Source: Maylandia zebra
Taxonomy: Eukaryota; Chordata; Actinopteri; Cichliformes; Cichlidae
Direction: 5' to 3'
NCBI RefSeq assembly: GCF_041146795.1
Contig: NC_135170.1
Location: forward strand, 35,470,659-35,534,658
Length of the DNA stretch: 64,000 nt
The notes below the pieces were generated by a model, which saw only the letters and a program-made list of their open reading frames with translations, had not been told where the DNA came from and did not search any database. Both the position numbers and the translations under genes were made by a program. This document shows positions 22,946-35,029 of this stretch, one piece after another. Every line of letters starts with the position of its first letter. Position 1 is the first letter of the stretch.

Positions 22946-25900
22946 ATAATTTCAGACTTTTCATTGAGATGTATTTTAATTTATGGTGCAGTTTTACCAC
23001 ATTTATTGGCTTATGACCTGAATGAAATGACGATGAGCAAACAGGGTAATCTGAAACAGTCGCCATGCTGAGCTGCTAATCATCAGCACGTTGTCATTGT
23101 GAGCATGCCTCCGGGGCTGTTTCATGGCTACGTGGTATGTCTTGTTTTCTCCTGCTCGCTGTCTGTTTCGGCCCTCACCCCCCTCTGCTTTAGTGCGCCT
23201 GGGCGTGAGATTTACGCTGCTCTTTTCCTGCTCGTCTCTTTTGGGGCTCTCGGTGTGTTCAGGCAGTAGATGGGTAATAGTAGCGGGGGGTGGCTGGGTT
23301 TCTGTTTCAGGGCTTTGTCTGTGCTCAGTCAAACTCTTGTTCCCCATGAAGCTCAGATCTGTGGTCCCTCATTGGGGCGGTGTGGGGTCTAACGGGGACA
23401 AGTGTCCCACGGCCCCATATATCACGGCCTGTCTGCCCCGCTGTAGACCACACCGTCACTCCCTGACCCTGCCGCAGATTAGCTAGGTGGCTCGCGTTCA
23501 GAGCATCAGATGAATAGCCGCAGCAATCAAATGCAAATACGTAGAATTTAAGAAGCCTGCGTTCCCCCCCCCCCCCGGGGTCGTGAACAGACGGGCTCTC
23601 TGTGAGCGAGCGTGTCTGTCTGTGGTCACTGATGAGGTAATGACGGCAGAGGGATGAAGGGAAAAGATAAAGTGCTGTAACGCTACACCTCTGCATGATG
23701 GACACCCAACACTCCTGTGGAAGAGCAGGATCCTGCATCTTCATGCCCAGCCCCGCAGCCTTTTTCCTGGAAAGGGGAGCTGCTGTCGTCCCCCCCCCCC
23801 AGCCAGAGCTCCATGTAGGCCCCCCGCAGCGCTATTACCTGCTGGACGGAGCTCTCCAGCTGGATCGCAGGGCTCATAATTATAATGCAGCAGGCTGGTT
23901 AGATGAGATGCCGTGGTAACCTGATGCAGGTATTATTCTCCGGCCCTGCTGACGGCTGCAGGTAAGAGGAGCCACCTGCTGAAACGCTAACCCTCGCCGC
24001 TTCTTCCAACAAGAAACGCTGCAAACTGAAAGTGCTAAACGCCAACACCCGATGTGGCCGGGCTGACGATGCAGCCACTTACAGCAGGCTTCAGCAGAAG
24101 AGAGCAGGGTGCCTGCCAAAACCTCAGAGAAAATGAGGTTTTCTAATCATTTAGATTAGAAAACCTCATTTTCATCAACCTCATTAACCTCAGATTAATA
24201 GTTCCTTGTATGTGAAGATTGTCCCTTATTTTCTTGTTTTATATGATTGTAAAATATGATCGAAAGCATTTAGTTCTGACACAGCTGACAGGGATGATAA
24301 TTGGCAGGTTCACAGACCTGACGGTTTCTGAAGCCTCAGGATGCGGATCAGAGGTAAAGCACGGACCGCCTCGTCCTTCCCAAACTAGCAGACTTGAAAC
24401 CAGCAGCTGACACCATTACGACATTTAAAAAAGCCAAAAAAGCCAAAAAAGCCATCTTGACATGTTTTTGGATGCTTCACCGTTGCAGACAACGGTGCAA
24501 CACAACAATGACACTCGAGTGAGATTTCACGACGAATCACCTGGTCAGCCTGTGACTGTCCGGGTGCTCTGAGCTCAGGTTTAGTCAGTCTCAGCTCTTG
24601 TGAGCAGTCAGGATGTCTCCACTCCTGCAAGCTGCACTGCCGAATGAGGGATCTGCAGCTTATCTGCAAGATGTGAAACGGTGGACAGACGAGAAGCGGC
24701 GGGGAATACATCTTTTTTCACACAGCTAATGAAAAGCCTGTTGCCGGGGTAACTGCTGGTACCATTGTCATGTAGGACTGGAGGGAGCGGGGATGGGTGA
24801 CGGTCTGTTCCTGGTGCTATGGAGGCTGTCGGGTTGATTAGGGCTGAGGAGGGATGTTGTGGATGGAGCCCCAGATTTATTGCAGCAGGGTTTTTGTGAA
24901 AGTTCACTTACCTCACCAAAGTGAGGCTCCAGAGAACAGACCCCCAAAGTGCAATGGCACAGGAAGAATTCTTCAGCTCCTTTACTTATGTAAAAGTACC
25001 AATATATCAGATTAACAACATGCCGTTACAAGGAAAAGTCCTGCTTTAAATCCTGCTTAAAGGAGAGTTTTGGCATGCTTGTTCGCACTCTTTTCTCTTT
25101 GTTAAATATCATTTCCACCTTAAGAAGCATCTGCGAGTTCATGGAGGAGTTCATGGAGCAGCATCAGGATCTATGGGTCCCTTTATGAGGTCTCACTAAT
25201 GAAAATTACACAAATTAAAAAATGAAAAATGTTTTCTCCCCATAACTTTGAAAATACTCACAGTGTGAAGGTAGGACTCCATGCAACTTCAAGACAGTCG
25301 CTCCACCTCAAATCCTGCTCCATCATTTGCATGAAGACTATGGTCCAAAGTTTGAACAAATATAGTGATTGCTGTCAGATTTTAGCTTCCTTTACCAAAT
25401 ACTTTCTTAGATATATGTTTCTGAAAAATGCTCCTTTGAGCCACTCACAGGCCAGTGTTTTGCGCACTGAAACTCACGTTTGAACATGAATATCTCAAAA
25501 ACCATTAAAGATAAAAGTCTGTTTTTTTCACTCATCTTTATATCAAAGTAAATCAGCATCTGTAATTTGGGACACATAACACCTCAGGCTAGTAAAAATA
25601 TTTTAAAAAATGCATCACTTTGCAAAGTAGCATATTTGAGCACACATTAATTTAAAAAAATTCACATTGCAAAAGACAAATAGTGGTAATTTCTGAACAG
25701 TATATCATCATATTTCATAATAATGCAAAAATAAAAGACACAATTCTCTTAACTTTAATTTTTTTTGTCACAAAAACAAAGAAAATTGTATTTTTATTCA
25801 ACTTTCATGTTGGATTGAGTAAATATTACAGTCCGTACCACATAAACAAAAATATCAACAGATCGAACTTTCCAGATTTACACAGAAAATAATTAAATAT

Positions 25901-26460
25901 GTGGACATTTGTAATTTAAAAAATTGTTTGGACAAATACAATGATTTCTATGAAATGGTTGATGTTGAGGGGTCCATCACAATGTAGGTATAAAGGACAC
26001 CTTTCATGTGCTCTAACTGGATTTGAACAGTGACCCATCTCACATGCTGACATGAGCCTTGAAGATCTGCCCGAGATGCACGTCATTAAATCAACGATCG
26101 GAGGCACCAACACTCATTCCTGCCCCTCCACAGTCAACAGGTGACTTACTTACATGCAAACTCCTCATCAGGACGATGGAAGAGTGCCGGTGGCTCAGTA
26201 AACACATAGAAAGCATTTTACTGCTGCAGCTTCTCCGTCACCTGATGTGATATTTATTGCTCTCTCTTCCTGCTGTTTGTGTTGCGTTGAAACATGTGAA
26301 GACGCGTCTTATCTTACTGTCACAGCAGCGCATGAAAAATCAACACCATAAAATCAAACAGAGTGGCTCTCAGCTTTTAGGGGCTGCTCGTCTGTTTGCT
26401 CAGACTATGCTGTGAAAACACCTGTGATCAGGTTTGAAACACCCAAAGAGCACATCAGTC
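22946..26460. other. Intergenic, no gene recognised
   Basis: GC-rich from about 23100 to 24100, with C-runs at 23566-23576 and 23791-23800, but no exon recognised. AT-rich from 25000 to 25950. A perfect hairpin at 24129-24173 is listed separately. Confidence 0.35.
24129..24173. repeat. Perfect 20-bp inverted repeat with 5-nt loop
   Basis: The arm at 24129-24148 is exactly complementary in reverse to 24154-24173, with loop ATTTA. No gene end lies close by. Confidence 0.95.
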
Positions 26461-26464
26461 GGCA

Positions 26465-26747
26465 TTTTAAATACAATGCACTGTAAGCTAAATAAACAGC
26501 TATAAGGCAGATTTGGTGACATTTACTGTACATCTCCCACTGAACTTTATCTACATATTTACATTCTCTGAGTGTATTTACTGTATATAGCAACCATTTG
26601 TAAACAGTAGACACAACTCTTGTTTTTATTTGTACACTATTTATTTCTATGTATTTATTTTATTTTCCTTGATGATGATCATGATGAAGATGGAGCTGGC
26701 ACAGCTGGCAGCCCTAACCCAATTTCCCTCGGGATGAATAAAGTATT

Positions 26748-26805
<58 letters not shown>
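26465..26805 (+). mobile_element. L2-type LINE 3' end
   Basis: AT-rich UTR, then 'cccaatttccctcgggatga' and 'ataaagtattatc' followed by (AATC)n, the classic 3' end of fish L2/CR1-like LINEs. No coding remnant. Confidence 0.8.
26750..26805. repeat. (AATC)n tail
   Basis: About 13-14 tetramers ending the L2 copy. Confidence 0.95.
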
Positions 26806-26806
<1 letters not shown>

Positions 26807-26997
26807 CTTGTGCGGACGTAACATGTTAATGTATTGTTTGAGAAAGTTTAAATAAATGAGTTTAATATGAAGCAGCTTAATGACAGGGAGCACATGCTTT
26901 TAACATCAGCCATATTTGTTGTGGTTATGATACTCAGATATTCCCGGATGATCTGATATGGTCGTGTTGGTGTTGATCCTGGAACAACATAGTAAAT

Positions 26998-27061
26998 ATT
27001 AAGATGGCGCTGGAGTGATGGCAGCCTTTCCAAGTAGCTCTATCTAATCTAATCTAATCTA
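26998..27061 (+). mobile_element. Truncated retroposon scrap with (TCTAA)n tail
   Basis: A ~64-bp stretch ('aagatggcgctggagtgatg' to repeated 'tctaa') interrupts the left arm of the MITE relative to its right arm. TAAAT is present on both sides, suggesting a short target duplication. Confidence 0.55.
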
Positions 27062-27998
27062 AATGTTGTTCCAGGATAGGGTTGCCAACTCCCTGAAAGA
27101 TAAATAAGGGACACCTCGTGGCAACCCAGTTGTCTTCACCCTTCCCAGTGTGGTAGCTCTTTCTTTTGTGTGTGAAATTAGTTTTTAAGCATTTGACTTG
27201 AATTTGATTTAAGTAGATGCATATTCTTTGTGATATGAACACATGGGAAACAAATGATCATTTAGCCATTTATTTTTAGCTCAAAATGACAACATTAACA
27301 CAGTAAAACAGGTCTCTTTCTTAAACAGAAGCCTGTCATGCTTAACTTTTGAGAATATAAGTAAATCTTTCTTTAAAAGAACTCTGTCCTGCTTAACTTA
27401 AAATAATAGAAAACAATAGAAAGAAAAATATTCTTGTAACTGTGCACATTTAGTACAATTGGCTTCAGCTGAGGTATTATTTCAGTTTTTCTAATGCTAA
27501 TCAGCTGCTCCTGTTTGTAAACCCGCTTGTTCCCATGATTACGCATCTTAACTCATCATCATTATTCATCTATGTATTACTTTTATGTATTAGTGATCTA
27601 TTTGTTGTAATCATCTATCCTTGCAGTTGTTTATTACACAAAATAAATTATATTATCACACTTCTGGCCACATAGCGCTGATATTCACTGCACATGCCCA
27701 TATTAACCTTAACCAGAGGGTTTAAAAAACAAACCAGTGTTTACATACCATATCTGCTTCTGCCGTGGCCTGGTGGACAAAAAATTGGTTAAGGGTTCCC
27801 CGAGCTGTCACACCCCTCATGTTCTTCATGTGCCCACCACTAGAAGCATGCCTATGGAAAAAGTGCGCCGGCACACAGTGCAGTGCGCTTTAAAGGTGTT
27901 ATCGTGCACTTTTCCAGCCAGGTGTTTTTCCCATTCCTCCCTGTACTTTTGCAGCCTTTTTTTCTTTCTCTGAGGGGAACAAACATTGCTGCTCTAAC

Positions 27999-28670
27999 GC
28001 TGGGCTCACACTGTGCGGTTTTTGGCCCATTTTGAGACGATTTTTGAGTCGTGCGACCGATTTGGTGATCGGCCCGATTTTGGCCTTCATCGTGCGTCGT
28101 GTAGTATACGTGGGGTAACGAGAAGCGATTAACACCTCACGACCAGCTCCCGATCATCAATCGCTCTTGAGGGTGTCAACACAGCCGCTCACACTGCTCA
28201 TGCACAAACACGTAAACGCCGTGAAAAAGACGGAGCAGCACGGCTGTGCAGCGTGTGATCTGGACACAAGCGATGGAGGCACAACTTGTAGAACTTTGGA
28301 AAGCTCATCCGAGTCTTTTCGATGTGGCATCACAAAATTATCACGACCACAACAACCGTGAAAATAGTTGGATTTACATGCTGCTCAATCACAGCTGCCT
28401 GATCATGTTTTTCATTAGCAATTTAGCAAAGTTGATGGTGGTGGTGTGTCTGTGTGAGTGAAAGACAGAGAGAGAGAGCGACAGATTTTCTGTTATAACC
28501 TTCATGTTATGGAGGCACAGTGTGCGCACTCAGGTCGCATCAGAGCATCGGGCCGTATAGTGTGAGACCTGCATCGTGACCTACCAACTTCTAACCCCTG
28601 CGAGTCAATCGTGCAGTTTGAGCAGGAGCTGAATAACGTGACTGAAAAAATCGCACAGTGTCTGCCCAGC
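27999..28670 (+). mobile_element. Harbinger-like element nested in the hAT
   Basis: GCTGGGCTCACACTGTGCG at the left end faces its near-inverse at the right end (ending cgcacagtgtctgcccagc). Flanks are TAA (left) and TTA (right), compatible with but not proof of the 3-bp TWA duplication of PIF/Harbinger. The MADF/Myb-like fragment inside supports the class. Confidence 0.65.
28249..28370 (+). pseudogene. MADF/Myb-SANT-like DNA-binding domain fragment
   Basis: The plus-strand frame reads RVIWTQAMEAQLVELWKAH... followed by a LFDVASQNYHDHNNR block, the pattern of MADF/Myb-SANT-like domains (Trp-spaced, ELW..P.LFD). PIF/Harbinger elements encode such a DNA-binding protein beside their transposase. 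The frame has no clear ATG and loses similarity after about 40 residues, so it is a remnant. Confidence 0.6.
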
Positions 28671-29439
28671 TTTAGGTGTACTGTCGTCCGAGACTTGCAC
28701 CGCAGTGTCGGCGTTTGTTTCCCTGTTGGCCATGCTTCTTGTTGTGGTCATCTGTTGTCTTCCGGTATTTTCTCCGTAAGCGACCTTTCCTCGACCAATG
28801 AGATGAGCGGTAATCTGAATTGTCATACTCGTCATAAGTGTGCTGTCAGCTCATTGGTCACAAAGCAGGAGAGGGGCTGGGAATTATGTTTTCAAACAAA
28901 GTGTTAATTCCATAAACATTTATAGACTACTTTTGATTCTCACTGTATTACGGGACAAAGTGCGTCCCTTATTAGCTCAATACGGGACGTGAACTTTTGT
29001 TTCTAAATACAGGACGATTCCGTATTTTAAGGGACGGTTGGCAACCCTATTCCAGGATCAACATTGCAAGTGACCAATCACGTTGTTGTGACGTTATTCT
29101 TTGGCGCGCCAAGCCATTCATTCATTTATGAAATTCCAATGTTGCAAGGACAATATCAGTTCTGCTCAGCGTTTATTAAAGGGTCAGGGTCCGTTGATCG
29201 GCGGACAGAGGCGCTTTCTCGCAGCTTAAGTACAGTTTTTTGTTTTACGGCGTTTTTTCCCGAAGTCGCAAAAGTATGACGTCACAACATTCTGATTGGT
29301 CACTTGCAATGTTGATCCTGCAACAACATTTACTATGTTGATCTGGGAACAACACCAACACGACGATATCAGATCGTGCGATATTCCCAGAGGTTGTCCT
29401 GTCATGCTGAAGCTTTGAAGCAGGGCTGAAATCTCCTCT

Positions 29440-29441
<2 letters not shown>

Positions 29442-29503
<62 letters not shown>
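29442..29503. repeat. (CA)n microsatellite
   Basis: About 31 uninterrupted units. Confidence 0.95.
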
Positions 29504-29507
<4 letters not shown>

Positions 29508-30008
29508 TGCAATAAAGTGTGTGTAATTATTTTACGTTAGAAAGTACAATTTCTCCTTGCGATTTCAAAAAAAACAAAAAATAATTCACAAAATTAATGC
29601 AGGATCTACAGAAAATGAAAGAGCGATGATGTAATCGCCCAGAGTGATCTGTAATCTGGTGCCGTTGATTATGGGCCTGATAAGTTACCCTGTGTCTACA
29701 CGGCCACCCTGTAGCCTCAGGAGAAAGCAGGAGTGTGTGCTGGTGTTTTTCCTCTAGAAGCTTCTGAGCTCTCTGCGGAGTTGTACTGGTCACTCCACAA
29801 ACAGCTGTGTCATGTTGGTCTTCTGCTGCCTCATTCTTTCCTCTGAAGCCACGACAAAAGGACGTCTCCCAGCCCGGCACCATGAATGGAGAGGCCCTCC
29901 CACTGTTTCCCTGCCCTTTGTCTCCTTGTTGTTACACAGAGAGTGTGTTGCTCACTGAGGCTGTGATGGATGTCGGATTACCCCTCAGACTGTGTCTTCC
30001 TGACAAAG

Positions 30009-30009
<1 letters not shown>

Positions 30010-30070
<61 letters not shown>
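30010..30070. repeat. (CA)n microsatellite
   Basis: About 30 uninterrupted units. Confidence 0.95.
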
Positions 30071-30072
<2 letters not shown>

Positions 30073-30290
30073 GTTCCTGAAGATCCTGCACACAATGACC
30101 TACAAATCTTTGCCCTGACCTCCACACCCTGAACTCGTCACATGCATATGGCACCAGCACAAATGTTGATTTTAATCCATCACTGAGCTCATATTTAATT
30201 TAACGACTCATACCATGAAACACCAGCGAGACTGAAACCAGAGTTTTGTGGAACCTGTTCAAACAGATGCTGTTTTTTCAGGACGACTTA

Positions 30291-32680
30291 CAGTTGTTGC
30301 CCGTTTCTTGAACACTATAAAGCCATGCTTAGACTAAAGTAACACAACTTGAAGCTTGTGTCACCAGACCGCAAACACATGTACTCATACCTTAAACAAA
30401 AGCGCTGCTTTGCACCCTAGTTGCAATTATGCAACACACATGGTCCTGCATGCTACACTCTATTTCATACATAAGACACTTCGTTCACAAAATGAAATTT
30501 CAGGGTGCCATTTGGAAAACACATGTATCCAAAATACAAAACACATCGGGTAATTGCAACCACTCAATACACACCTGAAGGCACTTACTTGCAAAACTGA
30601 ACACCAATTAGCCAACTACAAAAAGCCCTCAGTTTAGCCAATTCAAGAACTTTGCAAGCATGGATGGAGGGAGAGCAAGAGGAAGAGGAGGAGGAGGAGG
30701 TGGTCGAAGAGGCCATGCACGGACCCATATTTCTGATGATATAAGAGCAACTTTGGTGGACCATGTCATCAACCACGGCCTGACTATGAGGGAAGCTGGG
30801 CAGAGAGTCCACCCACATCTAAGCTGCTTCACAGTGGCATCTGTAATAAGAACATTCAGACTAGAAAGCAGGTCTGTCTTCACCTCTCTGCCTTCTACTC
30901 TACTCAGATGGTTTCATAGCACTGTTCTACAGTATATCATCATATCAAGTGTGCAGGGTACTGCAGGGTGCTAATGCTGCTTTTGCAGCCAAAGTGGTAG
31001 TTTCTGTGAAACATACCATGATTACTTATATTGAAGTACAGTGTTGTACAGTGGATGATACAGTATATACAGTAAAGTACTGTAAGAAAATAAGCAAACC
31101 GATGACAATATGTGGTTGTATTTCTCTAGAACGACTCGAAGACCTTCTGGGGAGGACGCCAACGCCTGTTCACACAACAGCAGGAACTTGCTGTTGTGGA
31201 CCTAGTGAGGGCAGACAATGCCATCCGTCTCCACCAGCTACGAAAGCAAATACTTGCAGACAGGCAAGTGTTCAGCAACATAGACCATGTGAGCATCACC
31301 ACCATCAGACGCATCTTGGGAAAACACAGCATCACCATGAAGCAGCTCTACAGAGTCCCATTTGAGAGGACCAGTGACGGGGTCAAAGGACTCTGAGCTG
31401 AATATGTACGGGTACGTGTAACTGTCCTTTACATGTACAATACAGTATTGGTGAAGTCCAGCAGCAGCTGAATATGTACCATATCAGTACCACATGGATC
31501 CATCCTGAGAGCTACACAGGTACCTGTGTGATGGGTGAGGGTTCTGTATGTGTAGCACTGTAGTGCAGTGATATGTTCTCTTTGTTTTACAGAGAATCTC
31601 AGCCATGGATGGAGCTGCACAGCCTCATGAATTCATTTTCATTGATGAAGCTGGATTCGACCTGAGCGAAACAAGATGACGGGGTCGTAATGTAACTGGC
31701 CAAAGGGCAATTGTGCACGTCCCAGGGCAGCGCGGGGGAAATATCACATTGTGTGCCGCCATAAGCCTTCGAGGGCTTCTGCATCATCATGCAAAACTAG
31801 GTCCATACAATAGCCAACACATACTCACATTTCTAGATGCTCTCCATGATATAGTTGTACAGAACAGAGCAGATCAGCCCAGGTTTGTGGTGATATGGGA
31901 TCATGTCAGTTTCCATCGGGCTGCTCTGGTCCAGGCCTGGTTCTCCAACCACAATCAATTTGAAGTGGTATACTTGCCCCCTTACTCACCATTTTTAAAC
32001 CCTATAGAGGATTTTTTTAGGCTTGGAGATGGCGAGTATATGACCGCCAACCACATGCCTGCATGCCTCTTCTGCAGGCAATGGAACAGGCCTGCGGCGA
32101 CATTCAGGTGACAGCAATCCATGGATGGTTTCGACATGCAAGAGGATATTTTCCCCGGTGCCCAGCGGGAGAGGACACTGCTTGCGATGTTGATGAGGTC
32201 CTGTGGCCAGACCCCAACAGACGGCGGGATCCATGAGCCCACGTATGCACAATTGTCATGTTTTGTGTTTACAATATAGTGTTTTTTCTATTACTGTATT
32301 ATGTTTTTTTTGCTTGATCTGAATTCATGGTGCTGCAGTGGACAATACTGAGTAGGCCTATTTGCTTTTTTGGTTGTTTGTGTCTCCTGAAAATATGCCT
32401 TCTGCATAAACAATGGAAATCAAAGACTGCAGTGTTTTATATGAAGTAGACTAGTGTGTCCCCCTGATCTGTAAGTGTTTGCATGTGATGCAAGTGTGTG
32501 TCATTTTGTCAACAGAGTTACATCTTGACAGAGGAATGTTAGGTTTCGACAGCGGAGTTTCAGTTTGGCACAGATGTGAACGGTATATTTCCCAGTGTTG
32601 TGTCATGTTTACTTGTGTTTAGAGTTTTGGCACAATGAGCGAAGTTTTGCAAAACGTGTTCAAGCAACGGACAAAAACTG
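30291..32680 (+). mobile_element. IS630/Tc1-mariner superfamily transposon, complete ends
   Basis: TIRs of 25 bp at 30291-30315 and 32656-32680 differ at only three positions and begin CAGTT and end AACTG outward; both are flanked by TA (30289-30290, 32681-32682), the Tc1/mariner target. Total 2390 bp. The inner part encodes a DDE transposase, now broken. Confidence 0.92.
30660..32236 (+). pseudogene. IS630/Tc1-like DDE transposase, inactivated
   Basis: A plus-strand start MDGGRARGRGGGG with Arg/Gly-rich head is followed by a helix-turn-helix-like segment (LTMREAGQRVHP). After an intron-like gap it resumes near 31130 (RQRLFTQQQELAVVDLV). A GT-AG intron fits at 31412-31592 in phase 0. DDE motifs are visible: Asp in FIDEAGF (about 31645), Asp in VIWDHVSFHR (about 31902), Glu in SPFLNPIEDFF (about 32008). 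Lesions: TGA at 31394-31396 and TGA at 31677-31679, both compatible with CpG decay of CGA, and a frame change at the T-run near 32012, after which the C-terminus continues in another frame to 32236. The first intron join does not keep frame, so another lesion is likely there. Confidence 0.85.
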
Positions 32681-32960
32681 TAAAATAATATCAGCTTTTC
32701 TGAACTTACACCTGACTCACTGAACATGGAGCTCAGGGGGGTCAGTAGAGCCGGCCTGACCGTCCATCTGAGCAGTGGAGCGATTCACTCATAGCTTTAC
32801 ACATAAAAAGGTGCCAAAGATAAAAAGTCTCTTTGATTTTGTTATGAGAGAAATTCTAATCTTTTGTCTGTTATTTAGTTTGTAAACCCTACAATAAGTT
32901 ACTAATTGATATCACCAACACACAGTTACATTTGAGCTGCAGACAATCAGGGGGCCCACG
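32681..32960. other. Intergenic, no feature recognised
   Basis: Nothing recognised. Confidence 0.4.
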
Positions 32961-32964
32961 CTGA

Positions 32965-33180
32965 CCCCCGCCCACCGCTGTGTGCATCAGAACTGGAGCA
33001 CAAAGCAGTGGAAGAAGGTGCCCTGATCCGATGACATCACGACGACCAGGTGCACGCTCACCTGGAAAACACCCAAAGGATCAGTTTCTAACATCTGGGT
33101 GCAGATACCTCGCGGTGGTGTCCATGCCCCGATGGGTCAGGGGGACCAACGTAATATCAGACATGTGGTTGCTGTACGTT
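32965..33180 (+). mobile_element. Internally deleted Tc1-like relic
   Basis: 'aactggagcacaaagcagtg gaagaagg' then, after an abrupt jump, 'taacatctgggtgcagatac' and 'ccccgatgggtcaggg' are parts of a common fish Tc1-like transposase gene brought together by an internal deletion. Confidence 0.6.
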
Positions 33181-34870
33181 TATCTTTAGTGTGCAGTTTC
33201 ATTCAAACTGTCTCGCACTTTGTAACCATGTGTTTTGAAAAGTGATAAAAAAACATAAAGTTATTATTATAAAAGCACGGTGGGTGTCAGGTTGTGCAGC
33301 ATCCTCAGAGGCCGTGGAGATGTGGACTGCTGGATGGATGGATGGAGTTTCTCTTATCTAACTTCCTGTCATTGTTGTCTTCGAGGGCTCCGCAGCGTTC
33401 TGCTGTCCAGGTAACATAAAGGTTGGTGACTCATTGCAGTGACAGGACAATGCTCTCTAAATACCCGAGTCAGTTACCAAACATACTCTCGGCTTACATG
33501 ACATTTCACACCAGCCACGAGCATTGTTTCCTTCACTTGCAGCAGGTCGTCATCTCATGCGACGATGGTCCAAAAACTGCAAGTGTTAAGCTGCTCACAG
33601 GTTCACCGGTTCCTGCACAAACAGCAGAAGTCTGGAGACATGGAAACAGTTTGGTTTTATGGCGTTGGTAACGCACACAGATGAGCTGGACACTGATACT
33701 GAGGGAAGATGTGCAGGAGGAAGATGTGCAGGAGGAAGGGTCACCTGATACCTGTGTGGAAATGTCCGGAGCCAGAGGGGAGGTGGAGGCGGCGGGGACG
33801 GACTGAAAAACAAACATAAACAGAGCCGGGCGGGGGGGGAGCGGCGTTCTTGGCGGCTACAGTTTGACCTTGGCCGGGCATGCCCAGGCCTGCCTCTCAA
33901 TGCTGGGAGGGAGCCTCACTAAAGCCAGCTGCAGGACTTGGACGGCCTCAATGAGAGCAGGAAATACCACCCCGGGCAAACAAGGGCGTAGCACCCTCCC
34001 TCCACCTCGCTCCGTCTTTTAATGACGCCTTTCTTTTTCCATTTCTCAGCAGTCATCGAGCTTGGCACGCTGCACAAGCACCACAGATGCTCTTCTCTCG
34101 TTCCCGCTCCTCACTCGCTGCTTTCCAATCTTTAATTTGATTTCTTTATTTCTTTGTTCGCCTCACAGCAGAGGGAAAGCTTTCAAACGCTGCTGCTTTG
34201 CATATCTTAGACTCTGCCCTCAATAGGTGAGCTGCCGAGGCGACGACACCCCGGTCAGCCTCGGACCCCCTCGCTGCTCACACAGTCGGGGTTTACTGCA
34301 CCGGTCTGAAGTCCGTCCATTCCCCCCCAGCAAAGAGGCTTCTCTGGATGCATCACAGGCTGAGTTGATGAGAGTGGACGTGGGACAGAGCGAGAAGCCG
34401 GCCCTCCACGGCGTTTCCCAAACAGCTCACAGTCGGATGTTTCTGGCAGCGCTCTTTAGCATCCAGCTCTTTATCCCGATGCTATCAGTCGGACCTTTTT
34501 AAAGGGAGCTGGCCGATCTTGGATTTCACACAGCAGTGAGCTTCATCACCGTCCTGTGAAACCGAAGAAAGGTCTGGCTCCGTTTGCAGGCCTGCAGCCT
34601 TTCAAAGATCCTTTCACACACCAGGCTTGGTGTCTGATGCAGCATCCCCAACACGTTTACACCTGATCTCGTTTTTACAATGAATTCATTCGTGTTTCTT
34701 CACGTACTCAGTTAATGAAGCAATGAAGCACTGGTAGCTGCCACATAGCACCGTTTTGTGCTGGATGTGGCTCGTCGGCCTTTAATGAACTGAACGAGGA
34801 AACGGGCCAGTGTTGGCCAGTGCTTCACTTTTATTTAGAGTAATTGATCGCCAACAGGATAAAGATGGCC
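33181..34870. other. Intergenic, no gene recognised
   Basis: No exon recognised. The block at 33370-33450 resembles 2480-2560. A duplicated 'ggaagatgtgcaggaggaag' lies at 33703-33738. Confidence 0.35.
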
Positions 34871-34874
34871 CCGC

Positions 34875-35004
34875 CCCTCCCCGTGCATGGCTCTGTTGGA
34901 GGTTTCTTCCTGTTAAAACAGAGTTTTTCTGTCCTACTGTCGCCCGTTCTTGCTAACAGGGGGATTTGGCACTATAAAATAAAACTGAACTGAATCAAAT
35001 TGAG
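34875..35004 (+). repeat. Fish retroposon 3' tail
   Basis: 'ggtttcttcctgttaaaaca', 'tgtcgcc' and 'ttggcactataaaataaaac' followed by 'tgaactgaat' is a diverged copy of a widespread fish repeat 3' end. Confidence 0.65.
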
Positions 35005-35029
35005 AATATGATGAGGTTAAATTCGTGCA

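Larger units (their letters stand above)
27077..29049. mobile_element. hAT transposon inserted in the MITE
   Basis: Ends TAGGGTTGCCAAC and its inverse, flanked by the exact 8-bp duplication TTCCAGGA at 27069-27076 and 29050-29057. Length 1973 bp, of which about 670 bp is a further insertion. On the minus strand near 28770-28670 a frame starting MANRETNADTAVQ may be a transposase N-terminus, cut by the inner element. No complete transposase. Confidence 0.9.
26946..29379. mobile_element. MITE-like element carrying nested insertions
   Basis: The left end GGATGATCTGATAT and the inverse of the right end GCACGATCTGATAT match, and the similarity continues for over 100 bp ('cgtgttggtgttg', 'caacatagtaaat', 'ggatcaacattgcaagtgac'). 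Flanking GATATTCCC at 26937-26945 and 29380-29388 is an identical 9-bp repeat, a length seen with MULE-type elements. Without the later insertions the element would be only about 400 bp. Superfamily is inferred from TSD length. Confidence 0.75.
29389..30288. other. Intergenic with two CA microsatellites
   Basis: Apart from the two (CA)n tracts no exon or repeat was recognised. Confidence 0.4.

Noticed and set aside
23124..23744. Overlapping 120- and 139-codon frames in a GC-rich block
   Set aside because: No recognisable domain, and they overlap on opposite strands; typical of GC-rich non-coding DNA.
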